A stretch of DNA of 64,000 bases from Tragulus kanchil (taxonomy: Eukaryota > Chordata > Mammalia > Artiodactyla > Tragulidae), in the NCBI GenBank assembly GCA_022376925.1, contig JAIOJX010000026.1, forward strand, positions 200,236,400-200,300,399, written 5' to 3'. Positions 1 through 13,088 of this stretch are shown here, piece by piece. A program made the translations under genes and the position numbers. The notes below the pieces were generated by a model, which was not told the DNA's origin, did not search any database, and saw nothing but the letters and a program-made list of their open reading frames with translations. The stretch's first letter is position 1, and every line of letters starts with the position of its first letter.

Positions 1-1680
1 ACATGTGCCTAATGGTTGAGTTCCATAGTTCTGGTTCTGAAGTTATGAAAACTTTTCACAGGGGAATGTATTCCCTGTGTCATTTCTAGCTAACCAGCCC
101 ATAAAGAATTTGTTGTGGAATGGAGGTGGTGATGCCCAAATAAAAGTGATAATCATGATGACTGGAGTTACTGAATACTTGGGCATATTTTGGTAAGGGT
201 TATTATCATATTATCAAAGACATTTCATAGTCATAGCTTAGTTATCAAGATTGGGAAAGTTAAACTTGAGGAAGCAAACTCCTTCTGAGACAAACCAGAG
301 TTAGTTTCCTATGTCTTATTAACATTCAGCTTCATCCAAGATTTATAATGCACTAAGCAAGTTGAATTGGCTATAGGACTAATTTAGAAGCTCTGTGTAA
401 CGTCTTTGAATACCTTAATGTTGACATTAATCCATAGTTCACAATTTCAGGATGTGCTTCTTGTGGGGAAGAGAGGAGGGCAGGGGCAAAACAACAATGC
501 AAGAGTTCAAAAGGGTGGAAGATGCACTCAGGGTATTTGGATTGGCACTGCAGAGCTCACGGATGCTTGTGATTGCTTATCTGACTTATCTAAACTGCTG
601 ACGTCAAAAGAATTAGGCTAGAAATCTTATGATTACAGCTTTTCTTGTGATCTTTTCTGGTATTTCCTGTTTCCTGTCAAGCCAAATATACTTTGAGAGA
701 GGGTTATTTTATGGCAACTCACCGTTTCTGCCTCAGAGAGAGCCAGAGGTACAGGGAGCATGAAGTACAAATAATTAAGAACAACGTCAGAAAGCTCTGT
801 CTGCCACCACCCTGCCTCATAGTCACTGATATTTCTTTTTAAACATCAAAAAAGTTTCTGTAATGATTCAGAGTAGGGTCTTATTTGTAATAGAACAAGG
901 TCTATTTTTCATTAAAAAGAAGAAGCCTCTTCAATTGTATTTCTAACTATTACCTTATTTGGGTGGTAAGGAGCAGACAGGCTGTGAATGACACAATTCA
1001 AGCAGCCTAGAAGGCTTCAGAGAGAAAGAAGAGTTTCAGAGGAAAAAGGAGGGAAACTGACCATGAAAGGCTATATTTTCCCTTTGCAAACACAAACACC
1101 TTATAAAAGCAGGAAAGAAAAAAAAAAAAAAAGGGTAGTTGAGGATGAGCTTCATCAAATCTTGCCTAAATGTAGCTAAATTTTCAACTTGCTTTCAACT
1201 CCACGCTGATGTTTGCATATAGAGTCCAAGGGATCAAGAGGTTAATCCTCAATGGTTTATGGGCAAATGTACTACAGACCTAAGCTTCCAACAGCCGCAC
1301 ACACTGGCTCTGTCCATGCCCCTGCCCCCTCCGCCCTGAAATTCTATCTCCAAGTGACAGGCAGAAAGAAGCAGAACTATGGAACAAGATCACAGGAATG
1401 TTTCCTATGATGGTTTCAGCAACCAGTAACTACCATCTCTATTTATCTTATGTGTAACTTCCTTTAACCTCACTCTTCGATTTAAATTTTCACTTCTAGC
1501 ATTCTTTTCTGGTGAACAACTGCCATTTTAGTGCACTGCAGACACTCCAGTGGGGAAATTCACAAAGAGAGGGCTTGGGACTTGCCCAAAACAATTTATA
1601 ATCAAAGAATGAAAACAAGAAAGACACATGTATATATATATACACCTACATATGCATGCATAGGTACATCTGTAACTCTT
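1..1680. other. Noncoding stretch, no gene seen
   Basis: AT-rich, non-repetitive sequence with only short chance open frames (longest 71 codons, without recognisable domains or codon bias). A short alternating TA run lies at about 1629-1642 and an A-run at about 1118-1132. It is probably intronic if the minus-strand first exon at 19400-19637 is real, because transcription would run toward position 1. I see no exon here with confidence. Confidence 0.6.
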
Positions 1681-2012
1681 GCTTGTGTCTAAGATGGACA
1701 ACACACACTTACAGAATGCAATCACAGAGATGCTGACACTTGAGAGAGAAAATAATAGAAAAAATTGATTTAGAGAGATTATCATGTAGAGAGGTATTTT
1801 TGGAATGAGAGACTTAAAATTTGGACTGTGGCAGAAGGCATGACTGAGTCAACAGCATGGCTGGACATCAAGGAACCTCGAATTGTTTACAAGTGTTATT
1901 GTGTAATCTCCAAGTACATCAAACTGTCTTACCTAAGAAAATGCAGATGATTTTAAAGGCACTTTCCATTATACAATGCGAAGAATTATCTGCTTCTCCC
2001 CTAGCATTTTTC

Positions 2013-2306
2013 TTTTTTGGTGGGTGGGGTGCAGTGGGGAGGGAGGGGGGCAGGCACTTCTATTGGTCTTTTCATTTATCTATTTTTATCCATCTTTGTT
2101 CTTTGGCCCGTGTGGGCCTCCCATCACGGTGGCCTCTGTTGTCCAGAGCACTGGCTCTGGGCACATGCGCCCAGAGCTCCGCTCGGTAATTGGACACGTC
2201 GGTCCAGCTGCTCCGCGGCATGTGGGATCTTCCCAGGCCATGGATTGAACCGGTGCCCCTTGCGCTGTAAGGTGGTGTCCTTACCCACTGGACCACCAGG
2301 GAAGCC
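2013..2306 (-). mobile_element. CHR-related tRNA-derived SINE, copy A
   Basis: On the minus strand it begins GGCTTCCCTGGTGGTCCAGTG, continues through a tRNA-like head with A and B boxes, and ends in a G/C-rich and pyrimidine-rich 3' part. It is flanked by a 17-bp target-site duplication (1996-2012 and 2307-2323) with one mismatch. It aligns end to end with the SINE at 52683-53002, including the 3' extension. It reappears at 3159-3454 only because of the surrounding 1.1-kb duplication. Confidence 0.85.
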
Positions 2307-3158
2307 CTCCCCTCGCATTTTTCAATAGTTCTACAAAGGTTAAGATTTCTTGTTCATGTGCACTTTGGTCCTCCTGATGTCACGTCTTTATGCTTTTCCT
2401 ACTACTCTTTATGGCAAACATCAGACCAAGTTAACAAATCTTCATTTCTCAATACTTTCTTATACTTTTCTGCCTTTGTATCTACATTTGTATTAATTCC
2501 TTCACCAAGAAAATCACCTTGTCATATCTTGTTGAGATCTTAACTGTTTTAAAGACGTAGCTATAATGATCAGTCCACAGAGTCGCTGTCTGTCATTAAA
2601 GAGATGGGTGAATTAATGTCCAGTCCTCATGGAGTATCTGTCACACTTGGTTTGCATTTGAGTAAGTAGTTATTTCTAACTCAATACATTAGAAGCTATG
2701 TAAGAATTGAGTTATTTTTACACATTTTTCTTATCTATCCTGTGGCACTTAGCCTTGAAAAACTGTTTGCTTAAAAGATCACAGAAACCTGAAGACAGGA
2801 AGAAACATGACTTGGCAAAGTAGAAGGCTTGTGTCTAAGATGGACAACACACACTTACAGAATGCAATCACAGAGATGCTGACACTTGAGAGAGAAAATA
2901 ATAGAAAAAATTGATTTAGAGAGATTATCATGTAGAGAGGTATTTTTGGAATGAGAGACTTAAAATTTGGACTGTGGCAGAAGGCATGACTGAGTCAACA
3001 GCATGGCTGGACATCAAGGAACCTCGAATTGTTTACAAGTGTTATTGTGTAATCTCCAAGTACATCAAACTGTCTTACCTAAGAAAATGCAGATGATTTT
3101 AAAGGCACTTTCCATTATACAATGCGAAGAATTATCTGCTTCTCCCCTAGCATTTTTC

Positions 3159-3454
3159 TTTTTTGGTGGGTGGGGTGCAGTGGGGAGGGAGGGGGGCAGG
3201 CACTTCTATTGGTCTTTTCATTTATCTATTTTTATCCATCTTTGTTCTTTGGCCCATGTGGGCCTCCCATCACGGTGGCCTCTGTTGTCGCAGAGCACTG
3301 GCTCTGGGCACATGCGCTCCAGAGCTCCGCTCGGTAATTGGACACGTCGGTCCAGCTGCTCCGCGGCATGTGGGATCTTCCCAGGCCATGGATTGAACCG
3401 GTGCCCCTTGCGCTGTAAGGTGGTGTCCTTACCCACTGGACCACCAGGGAAGCC
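3159..3454 (-). mobile_element. CHR-related SINE, duplicate of copy A
   Basis: Same insertion as 2013-2306, including the same 17-bp target-site duplication context, carried by the second copy of duplication 1. It is not an independent insertion event. It differs by one substitution and two short indels. Confidence 0.85.
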
Positions 3455-3976
3455 CTCCCCTCGCATTTTTCAATAGTTCTACAAAGGTTAAGATTTCTTG
3501 TTCATGTGCACTTTGGTCCTCCTGATGTCACGTCTTTATGCTTTTCCTACTACTCTTTATGGCAAACATCAGACCAAGTTAACAAATCTTCATTTCTCAA
3601 TACTTTCTTATACTTTTCTGCCTTTGTATCTACATTTGTATTAATTCCTTCACCAAGAAAATCACCTTGTCATATCTTGTTGAGATCTTAACTGTTTTAA
3701 AGACGTAGCTATAATGATCAGTCCACAGAGTCGCTGTCTGTCATTAAAGAGATGGGTGAATTAATGTCCAGTCCTCATGGAGTATCTGTCACACTTGGTT
3801 TGCATTTGAGTAAGTAGTTATTTCTAACTCAATACATTAGAAGCTATGTAAGAATTGAGTTATTTTTACACATTTTTCTTATCTATCCTGTGGCACTTAG
3901 CCTTGAAAAAACTGTTTGCTTAAAAGATCACAGAAACCTGAAGACAGGAAGAAACATGACTTGGCAAAGTAGAAGG

Positions 3977-4720
3977 GATAGACTGTTCTAAGATTGGGAG
4001 GATAAATTGTGTCAGGTTTTGAATTTGGGGAGGAGATGAGCACAACTTAGAATGGGAGGTCCGGATAAAGGAATATCAAGGATGCAAATCCTTCAGGACA
4101 GGGTAGTGTCAGGTGGTACAGGGCTTTGGCTTGATAATTAGTGTATTATTGCTTGTAGGATGCTACAGCGCTTGGGAAAGTTGGTTTGTAAATTAAAGAA
4201 AAATATTTACCATCTCAAAAATCTCAATATCTGCTATGTACGGTCAATGAACACCAAACTGATTGCTAGAAATTCATTGGTATCTTTACCCAAGTCCAGT
4301 TCTCCACCAGCCACTGTTGCTAGAGTGACATTTCTAAAATGTAAAATTTATTGCTTCCCACTGAAATTACTTGAAACTTTCTCATTGTCTGGAAGAAACA
4401 TCTACCTTAAAAAGGCAGATGAAGTCCTTGGTAACCTGTCTCCAAGTCTGCCTTTCTAGTCTCATCCTTGGAAGTATTTCTCATCTTTCTGTAATATTTC
4501 ATATCTCACTACTTGGCATTGCCCAGAATTTCTTGTGCTTGGTTTGACTATGTCTTTTTTCCCCATAATGTCCTCTATTTCTTCTTCATTTGGAGAAATA
4601 TAAATTACTTTGATTGGTACCTCTAAACAACCTCCTCTCTGAAGACTCATTCACCACCCATAATTCATGTAGAGTTAATTACTCTCTTGTGTATTGAACT
4701 GACTTTGTGTAGGCATTTGT
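3977..4720. other. Noncoding stretch, nothing recognised
   Basis: No repeat family or coding signal that I can name. Open frames at 4160-4459 (+) and 4462-4650 (-) have no recognisable domains. Confidence 0.5.
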
Positions 4721-4857
4721 GTGCTCACTCACTTCAGTTGTGTTGACTCTTCTTGACCCTCCTCCAGGGAATCTTCCCAACCCAGAGATCAAACTCGCGT
4801 CTCCTATGTCTCTTGCATTGCAGGCAGATTCTTTACTGCTAAGCCAGTGGGGAAGCC
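4721..4857 (-). mobile_element. Bov-tA SINE, internally deleted
   Basis: Reads as the complement of a Bov-tA element: a GTGCTCACTCACTTCAG start, then a jump into the CCAGGGAATCTTCCCAACCC region, ending CCAGTGGGGAAGCC. About 70 bp of the usual middle is missing, including the GCGACCCCATGGACTGTAG block. The family is tRNA-Glu-derived and restricted to ruminants. Confidence 0.85.
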
Positions 4858-4904
4858 TGATATAGGTACCTCCAGTTTAACATATCTCACCTACTTAGCT
4901 TGCT

Positions 4905-4974
4905 CTGTCTGTCTATCTGTCTGTCTATATCTACCTATCTATGTTTACCCATCTATTCATTCATTCATTCATTT
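4905..4974. repeat. Tetranucleotide-rich microsatellite
   Basis: Imperfect CTGT/CTAT units followed by about four ATTC units (near 4954-4971). Simple-sequence repeat in noncoding DNA. Confidence 0.8.
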
Positions 4975-5410
4975 ACCTCAACGCTCTTGGTTCATGAATT
5001 TCTAGTTTTTGAGAAAGAAGACTGACACATGATAATTGCTAAAAAACACTTAGTTGAATCAGTAGACTTGGTCCTTCTTCAGGGTCCCTACAGAGTATTA
5101 TTTCTACTATATTTTAAACATGCCATTCTGTCTAATAACTGTAAGTTGTTCATAGACTTATATTTTCTAATAGGAGGTAATCTCATTTCCTTCTGCTTTC
5201 CTCCCAGGTACATTAACAATGCTGTGCACTGAGTAGACACTCAGAAGATAGTTCAACCGAATAACAGATTAAACCTAGACATTTGAATTATTTACTTCCC
5301 TATATGAATATCTTGAATAAACAACCAGTAAACATAGGTCTCAATTTCTTCTATTTCTAGATGGGGAATAAATTCCCATTCAACTGATGCTTACTGTATT
5401 GTGAAATGAA
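4975..5410. other. Noncoding stretch, nothing recognised
   Basis: No named repeat or coding signal seen between the microsatellite and the next SINE. Confidence 0.5.
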
Positions 5411-5598
5411 GTGGAAGTGTTAGTTGCTCTGTCCAACTCTTTGCGACCCCATGGAATGTAGTCTGCCAGGCTACTCTGTTCATGAGATTTTCCAGGTAAG
5501 AATGCTGGAGTAGCTTACTATTCCCTTCTCCCAACACAGGGATCAAATCGGGTATCCTGCATTGCAGGCAGACTCTTTGCTATCTGAGCCACCAGGCA
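5411..5598 (-). mobile_element. Bov-tA SINE
   Basis: Nearly full-length complement of Bov-tA: GTGGAAGTGTTAGTTGCTCTG, then CTCTTTGCGACCCCATGGA, ending GAGCCACCAGGCAG. Moderately diverged from the family pattern, so an older copy. Confidence 0.92.
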
Positions 5599-5987
5599 GA
5601 ATAAGCTAAATACTTGTACATAATATTGAAACATCATTTTCCATTCTATGACCTCCTAGAGTGTTTCAAATTACTTTTGGAGTGTTTGAAATATTTTCAA
5701 AAATGTTTTCAAAGCCAAATTTGTTTTAGCCCAATATTTTATATTCACATTCTAGGTGCATGTATCATCAAATCAAAGAATAGGGCATTTAGGATTGAAG
5801 AGGGTAGAAATTATCTGCTTTAGAGTTTATATGTCCTGTGAATTCACAATTCTTGATTTTATATACTGACTTAATTGACAAGGAAATATTTCCTTTTGTC
5901 CTACTGTAGAATTAGGGACTTCTCCAAGAAAAACAGCCTGGAACTCAACTACTATTCAAAAGGGATAATGTGGGCAAAAAAGATATA
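5599..5987. other. Noncoding stretch, nothing recognised
   Basis: AT-rich unique sequence between the Bov-tA element and duplication 2. The 69-codon frame at 5614-5823 has no features of a real gene. Confidence 0.5.
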
Positions 5988-8143
5988 TCTCAACCTCAAG
6001 TGATTTATAGAGAGGACAGAGAAGTAGGAGCAGTATTAGCTACCATGGAGGAAGCCACACTGGTTCCTGTTACAACACTAGAAAAAATAACTATCCCTGT
6101 TATAGTATGTAGATTTCCTGTTCTTCATACTAGTATGCTTCTCCCAGCACCTTCCACCTCATCTTCTCCTTAGGGGCCAAGGTTCAGAGAAAGGAGACTA
6201 AGAAGTCTCCAGAATTTCCAATTACTACATTCAAGCAGTGATAATGTATTAGATCTGACCCTAGTACAATGCACTGTATGATTATGACAACAATCTCAAT
6301 TTGCATTAGATGTAAAACTTCAGCTTTCAATGGGGAACTTGATCAGAAAAGTTTGACTTTTATCCATCCTGTTTCATGCATTATGATCATTCAGTTGAAA
6401 CTTTCGGTGTCAAGAGTCCTGAAGTGGTTGCTCAAATGCACAAGCATATTTTAAGAGACAGGGAGAGGGAGGAGAAAGGGAGAATGATTGGGTTGAGCAC
6501 ATGCATGGGAATGTAACTAGAATAAATAATATTGAGTATGCAGTTCTCAAGTACAGGGTTCAGCACATGGTAGCACAACGAGGGTATAAAGGAGATCATA
6601 TTTTTAGAAAAAGATCCATGTGATTTTCTTTTGCATTCTCTTATGTATATCTTCCCCATCCACCACACCAGAGGCAACCACTGTGAATGGTTAGGACTAC
6701 TATAGCAAGAAGAAAAAGAGAGAAAAGGAGTCCTTATTCACCATTTCATCTTCAGAATAAGGTTTTATGTTCTGTTCATCGTGCATGTGTGTGTGTGTGT
6801 GAGTGAATTTGTGGCAGAACAATGATCTTAATTAAGAACTGGCCTTTGTGAATAGATAAAGGCACTCTCTGTACTCATTTATCAGATCTCATTAACACTG
6901 AGAGGTAGGCTGTGGATATGATTTTTTGTCCCTTAAACACTAAAGCTTCCTCCTTTTGGGAAAGGTGCTATGGCACAGAGCAAGGGCATCTACTCCTGAC
7001 ACCCTGGAGAATCGTGTGGAAGAGAATCAGACAGAGCCCAGTGGTCAGATGGACATGCTACCCTTCTCAACCTCAAGTGATTTATAGAGAGGACAGAGAA
7101 GTAGGAGCAGTATTAGCTACCATGGAGGAAGCCACACTGGTTCCTGTTACAACACTAGAAAAAATAACTATCCCTGTTATAGTATGTAGATTTCCTGTTC
7201 TTCATACTAGTATGCTTCTCCCAGCACCTTCCACCTCATCTTCTCCTTAGGGGCCAAGGTTCAGAGAAAGGAGACTAAGAAGTCTCCAGAATTTCCAATT
7301 ACTACATTCAAGCAGTGATAATGTATTAGATCTGACCCTAGTACAATGCACTGTATGATTATGACAACAATCTCAATTTGCATTAGATGTAAAACTTCAG
7401 CTTTCAATGGGGAACTTGATCAGAAAAGTTTGACTTTTATCCATCCTGTTTCATGCATTATGATCATTCAGTTGAAACTTTCGGTGTCAAGAGTCCTGAA
7501 GTGGTTGCTCAAATGCACAAGCATATTTTAAGAGACAGGGAGAGGGAGGAGAAAGGGGAGAATGATTGGGTTGAGCACATGCATGGGAATGTAACTAGAA
7601 TAAATAATATTGAGTATGCAGTTCTCAAGTACAGGGTTCAGCACATGGTAGCACAACGAGGGTATAAAGGAGATCATATTTTTAGAAAAAGATCCATGTG
7701 ATTTTCTTTTGCATTCTCTTATGTATATCTTCCCCATCCACCACACCAGAGGCAACCACTGTGAATGGTTAGGACTACTATAGCAAGAAGAAAAAGAGAG
7801 AAAAGGAGTCCTTATTCACCATTTCATCTTCAGAATAAGGTTTTATGTTCTGTTCATCGTGCATGTGTGTGTGTGTGTGAGTGAATTTGTGGCAGAACAA
7901 TGATCTTAATTAAGAACTGGCCTTTGTGAATAGATAAAGGCACTCTCTGTACTCATTTATCAGATCTCATTAACACTGAGAGGTAGGCTGTGGATATGAT
8001 TTTTTGTCCCTTAAACACTAAAGCTTCCTCCTTTTGGGAAAGGTGCTATGGCACAGAGCAAGGGCATCTACTCCTGACACCCTGGAGAATCGTGTGGAAG
8101 AGAATCAGACAGAGCCCAGTGGTCAGATGGACATGCTACCCTT
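5988..8143. repeat. Tandem direct duplication 2 (about 1078 bp x 2)
   Basis: Bases 5988-7065 recur at 7065-8143. The clear difference is one extra G in a G-run (near 6479 versus 7555). The seam shares about 6 bases (TCTCAA / TTCTCA). The unit contains a short (GT)n tract (about 6786-6800, and 7864-7878 in the second copy) and otherwise unnamed noncoding DNA. Same class as the other 19 pairs. Confidence 0.97.
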
Positions 8144-9405
8144 TCTCAGACTTTGCGTCATGTGTGGGAACTCGAGACACATCCATCAGAAAGCATCCTA
8201 GAGAGGAGCAAGAGGAGGCAAGTATTTATTAAAAAGAAGTCATTTCATCCAGAAGAGACTGACCACCACCTTGATAACTAACAACTTCACATTTTCTTAG
8301 CCCTTATTAGGGTGAGTTCCAGAGGAAGATGTGATTAGGGGAAGAAAAAGAAGTGGAGTACATTTCTTGTACGTTTGAATGTGGAAATTTGAGATCTTTG
8401 TGATACATGTTTTTAACAGAAACTACTTCCTCTTTACTTCTGTACATGTTTTTGATTACGTTTCTTATACTTGGATCCAATTTCTTTGCAGTAACCTCAT
8501 CTTTCTTCCTTCTCCTTGCTGTTCTATGCTTGGCTCTACCTGTCCCCTTCTGTTTTCTTTTTCAGCCATTTTTTCAGCAAATTCTATCTTTTGAATGATT
8601 TATTTTGGTCACAGATACTGTAAATGATACATTTTTTGGGTTTTCTGAAGTTCTCGTCATGTCTATAGATTTTTGTTAGATATTCATATTTGTGCCATCC
8701 AAAACAAAAAAACAAAACACAGATGGAGAGGAAGCAAGAAAGAGAATCCTGTGCTTTGGCTTTAATTCTAGAGGTTGAGGAATATCTGAAGATTTAATGG
8801 GAAAAGTTCTGATGATTAAATTATATATCTCATTACCCTTGATTACTTAATTTTATTTTATAATACATTGACAAAAGATTTACATTCATTCTCATTATAT
8901 CTCTCACCTTTATTCTATTTTACACTTTTCTGGCTTTTCCTCCTACCAATTTCTACTTCCATGTATGTGCAAAAGCATGCTACTTGATCTCTTTTGAAAT
9001 TTGTAGTTTTCTCTCTAGAGATTTTGTTTTCTGGAGTAGACTTGGCACCTTGGACTCACTTTTAAGATTATATACAACTAAACACTGCTTTGTATTGTCA
9101 ACTGTGCTTTTCAATAGCACATTTCAAAATGCTGCCTTTTAGGTTTTATCTTGTTACTAATGATCAAGATCATAACCTATGTGTTCTCCTGTAGGACCCT
9201 CTTAACGCTGTGTTAGAGCCCCAAAATCACAAAATGCTCAGGATAGGGGCTTGCTTTATAATCTATAAAGTATCATGCCATGCGGATTATTTTAGGTAAG
9301 AAGTACTCTGCAGTAAAGGTCTCTGATAATTTTGTAGTTTGAGGAAATTTGAGACAAGTACAGAGATACAAATTCAAACTCTTGGGGTAGTCTCTTAATA
9401 TTTTA
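8144..9405. other. Noncoding stretch, nothing recognised
   Basis: About 1.26 kb of AT-rich sequence without a named repeat. Overlapping frames at 8379-8598 (+) are pyrimidine-rich and give leucine/phenylalanine-rich peptides typical of noise. Confidence 0.5.
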
Positions 9406-9602
9406 GGGCTTCCCTGGTGGCTCAACAGTAAGAGTCCACCTGCAGTGCAGGAGACATAGGAGACACAAGTACAATCCCTGGCTTGGAAAGATACCCTGAA
9501 GGAAGAAATGGCAATCCACTCCACTATTCTTGCCTGGGAAATCCCATGGACAGAGGAGTCTCATGGGCTTGAAAAGAGTCAGGTATGACTAAGTACGCAT
9601 GC
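9406..9602 (+). mobile_element. Bov-tA SINE
   Basis: Plus-strand Bov-tA starting GGCTTCCCTGGTGGCTCAAC, with the tRNA-like head, GGAAGAAATGGCAATCCACT, and the CATGGACAGAGGAG segment, ending near AGTCAGGTATGACTAAG. The pol III B-box region reads TACAATCCC, so it is degraded from the GGTTCGATCCC pattern. Confidence 0.92.
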
Positions 9603-10171
9603 AAAGAGATTAAGGTCAAGTCTAAATACAAATGCATGAAAAGGCAGAGGGAGATAAATAGGAAAATAACGAATAAGGTCTACATTGTGAGCACATCCAG
9701 GCTAGGGCTGTGTTAAATCACAACTACTTTGAGCTTTGCTCCATATTGCATTTTGAATATGTACCATGGTACCATACCATACCATAGTACCATGTACTAT
9801 GAAGTGTATTGATAATTAAAGAGAGAAAATAATCAGACAATAGAAGAGAGCACACACTTCCAGCTGCTTCTGTGAGTTAAAAAATAACTTGGAGCTTTTG
9901 GTCTTTAATTAATAAAATTTCTAATGTTTTCCTTTTAGAAATTAGATGCACAAGTTAATGCTTTGCTCCTCAGTGAAACCAGCCTTGTTTTTTTTTTAAA
10001 AAAAAAAAAACAGAGAGAGAGAAAAAAAAAAGAAAAAAAGAAGCTGTTTCTAGGCAAAGAGCAGAGGACATGGGAATAACATCCTCCATTCAGCTCCATC
10101 CCCTGAAAAGCTCATTTGTAGAACCGGGTAAACACATACCTTCCGCATTCTATTTTTGAAATTACGTTGAG
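9603..10171. other. Noncoding stretch with simple sequence
   Basis: Holds an ACCAT/GTAC-rich patch (9761-9800), where ACCAT units and a CCATGG/GGTACC palindrome overlap. It also holds a T10A13 block followed by GA- and A-rich sequence (about 9988-10043). No coding signal. Confidence 0.6.
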
Positions 10172-12396
10172 AAATATACAGACTGTTATCTGTAAAAGAA
10201 GCAACTTCTGAAACTTCAGATGATGTAAAATGTTCCAAGATTCATGAACAGAGTAATTATTTTAAAAGTATATAAAAGCAGGCATAATTTAATGCATTTG
10301 CATTAAATGACAACTCCTCTATATGAAGAGAGAACTGTTTCATATGAGTTTTACACATACTTTATACCTTTTTAATGGCCCTGAAATTCACTCTTGTGTA
10401 TTCTTTTCTTTCCTTTAAAAGCTGTAATGACTAATCCTGATCTTCTGCCAGAATATAAGTTTAAAAATAATTCCATTAAAAGAAAGAGCGAGAATTCATA
10501 TTTCTTAAGTAATCTGTGCCTAGAAAAAAGTTCATTCATACATTTAATGGCAACTTGTAAGCTTTTTTATTCCTTATGAACATTTTTTTTTCACCTATCA
10601 AAGTGTATTCAGCGGCTGACATGTGAAAGATGCTAGGGAGAACACAAAGAAAACAGAATGTTCTCCAGATTCTCAAAAAAGTGAAAATCTAGGAAGGAAG
10701 GAAGAAAATGCATATTACTTATAACAAAATAGAAAAACAATTTACCTGTGTAATAAATACAAACAAAACTCTGTAAGACTTCAGAAGAGAAAGGCACACC
10801 ATTCCTCGGTGACCTCCAAGAGGCCCACAAGTGTGGTCTTCAGGGATGGCAGGAGTTGGGGACATGGAGACAAGTAAAGTAATTTTAGGCACTGGCAACA
10901 ATGAGAAGAAAAGAGTAGGAGGCTATGAGATGCTTGTCCTGTCAGGGTGGAACACAAGTACTCGGAATTAGTAAGATGGGAAAAGTGAGCTAGTTTCAGT
11001 GTGGAGAGCTCTGAATGCAGGATAAGAGAATTTGGACTTTCTTGACAGACATGAAAAATCACTGAATGATTTTGAAAGGAGGGGGCTATATCCTGATTTT
11101 TCTCAGGATGTTACTTATCTAAATGATGGAAGAGAAAGAAGAGGGCAGAGGCAGGACTAGAGTTGGAGGTTCTTGGAAGGTAATAGACCCAAACAACATA
11201 AGGTTTAGCTCAGGGCCATGCAAATGAATAAAAAAAGCAATGGGCTGTTGAGGAAATAGACAATTTGAGTTGGAGGTCCCTGTAAAACGTATGAAACTAA
11301 ATATACAGACTGTTATCTGTAAAAGAAGCAACTTCTGAAACTTCAGATGATGTAAAATGTTCCAAGATTCATGAACAGAGTAATTATTTTAAAAGTATAT
11401 AAAAGCAGGCATAATTTAATGCATTTGCATTAAATGACAACTCCTCTATATGAAGAGAGAACTGTTTCATATGAGTTTTACACATACTTTATACCTTTTT
11501 AATGGCCCTGAAATTCACTCTTGTGTATTCTTTTCTTTCCTTTAAAAGCTGTAATGACTAATCCTGATCTTCTGCCAGAATATAAGTTTAAAAATAATTC
11601 CATTAAAAGAAAGAGCGAGAATTCATATTTCTTAAGTAATCTGTGCCTAGAAAAAAGTTCATTCATACATTTAATGGCAACTTGTAAGCTTTTTTATTCC
11701 TTATGAACATTTTTTTTTTTTCACCTATCAAAGTGTATTCAGCGGCTGACATGTGAAAGATGCTAGGGAGAACACAAAGAAAACAGAATGTTCTCCAGAT
11801 TCTCAAAAAAGTGAAAATCTAGGAAGGAAGGAAGAAAATGCATATTACTTATAACAAAATAGAAAAACAATTTACCTGTGTAATAAATACAAACAAAACT
11901 CTGTAAGACTTCAGAAGAGAAAGGCACACCATTCCTCGGTGACCTCCAAGAGGCCCACAAGTGTGGTCTTCAGGGATGGCAGGAGTTGGGGACATGGAGA
12001 CAAGTAAAGTAATTTTAGGCACTGGCAACAATGAGAAGAAAAGAGTAGGAGGCTATGAGATGCTTGTCCTGTCAGGGTGGAACACAAGTACTCGGAATTA
12101 GTAAGATGGGAAAAGTGAGCTAGTTTCAGTGTGGAGAGCTCTGAATGCAGGATAAGAGAATTTGGACTTTCTTGACAGACATGAAAAATCACTGAATGAT
12201 TTTGAAAGGAGGGGGCTATATCCTGATTTTTCTCAGGATGTTACTTATCTAAATGATGGAAGAGAAAGAAGAGGGGCAGAGGCAGGACTAGAGTTGGAGG
12301 TTCTTGGAAGGTAATAGACCCAAACAACATAAGGTTTAGCTCAGGGCCATGCAAATGAATAGAAAGAAAGCAATGGGTCAGCTGTTGAGGAAATAG
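10172..12396. repeat. Tandem direct duplication 3 (about 1090 bp x 2)
   Basis: Bases 10172-11259 recur at 11299-12396 (offset 1127). The body is nearly identical; a T-run near 10583 versus 11710 differs in length. Discrepancies cluster in the last 45 bases, where 11231-11245 and 12360-12380 differ by several insertions and a substitution. Positions 11260-11298 are a 39-bp filler not found in the second copy. Errors clustered at one end suggest a low-quality read or contig end. Confidence 0.96.
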
Positions 12397-12884
12397 CAGC
12401 AATAATGATGATAGTGAATGTTTATTGAGAACAGGGAAGGATGTAGGCTTTCTTTAAGGCGCTCTTTTGTAGTATCTCATTTAATCTTTACCTTTTGCAG
12501 AGGTGGTTGTTTTTACTTCCTTTTTTAAAGAAGGGACAGTGAAGGTGCATAAAAGTGAAGTAATTTGCACAGTTTACATAGTTCATAACAGAAAGGCAAG
12601 ACTTAAAATTTTTTAAAATCTCAACATTGCATCGACATCCTGCTACTCTTAACCTATTTTGTGGATTTGGAGCCAACTGGAATTGGAAAGCTGAGGGAGA
12701 AGTTTTGAACTTGGGTTTCTGCAGGCCTGATACCATTTATGAAAACTAGGAAGTCAGATGAAGAACAGGTTTAGTTCAAAGTGAGACGATGTGTCCCAGT
12801 TTTCATTCAATTTTGCATTCACAACAAAATGAACGAACTGACATATCAATGACTATTATCCATTAACTACAGATTGAACAGCCT
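12397..12884. other. Noncoding stretch, nothing recognised
   Basis: No recognised repeat or exon. The minus frame at 12488-12736 shows no known domain. Confidence 0.5.
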
Positions 12885-13088
12885 TTTCTGGTGCCTCTGT
12901 GGTAAAGAATCCCCCTGCTAATGCAGGAGACTTGGATTGATACCTGGGTTAGGAAGATCTCCTGGAGAAAGAAATAGCAACCCCCTCCAGTATTCTTGCT
13001 GAGTAAATTTCAAGGACAGAGCAGCCTGGTAGGCTACTCTGTCAATGGGATTACAATAAAGTCAGACACGATTTAGCAACTAAACAAC
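12885..13088 (+). mobile_element. Bov-tA SINE, diverged
   Basis: Plus-strand Bov-tA recognisable from GGTAAAGAATCC, AATGCAGGAGACTTGG, AGGAAGATCTCCTGGAGAAA and GCAGCCTGGTAGGCTACT. The 5' end is altered (TTTTCTGGTGCCTCTG). An older copy with multiple substitutions. Confidence 0.88.

Larger units (their letters stand above)
1681..3976. repeat. Tandem direct duplication 1 (about 1147 bp x 2)
   Basis: Bases 1681-2827 recur at 2827-3976 (offset 1146, drifting to 1149). The copies differ at only a few places: one substitution near 2115 versus 3256, short indels near 2140 and 2168, and one extra A in an A-run near 3905. The seam shares a few bases (AGAAGG). The unit is ordinary single-copy DNA plus a CHR-related SINE, not a satellite. 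One of 20 such pairs; most likely unmerged overlapping contig ends, with a real recent tandem duplication the less likely alternative. Confidence 0.97.

Noticed and set aside
3003..3476. 157-codon plus frame as a gene
   Set aside because: Most of it is translation through the CHR-related SINE. The equivalent first copy at 1857 is shifted by indels, showing no constraint on the frame.
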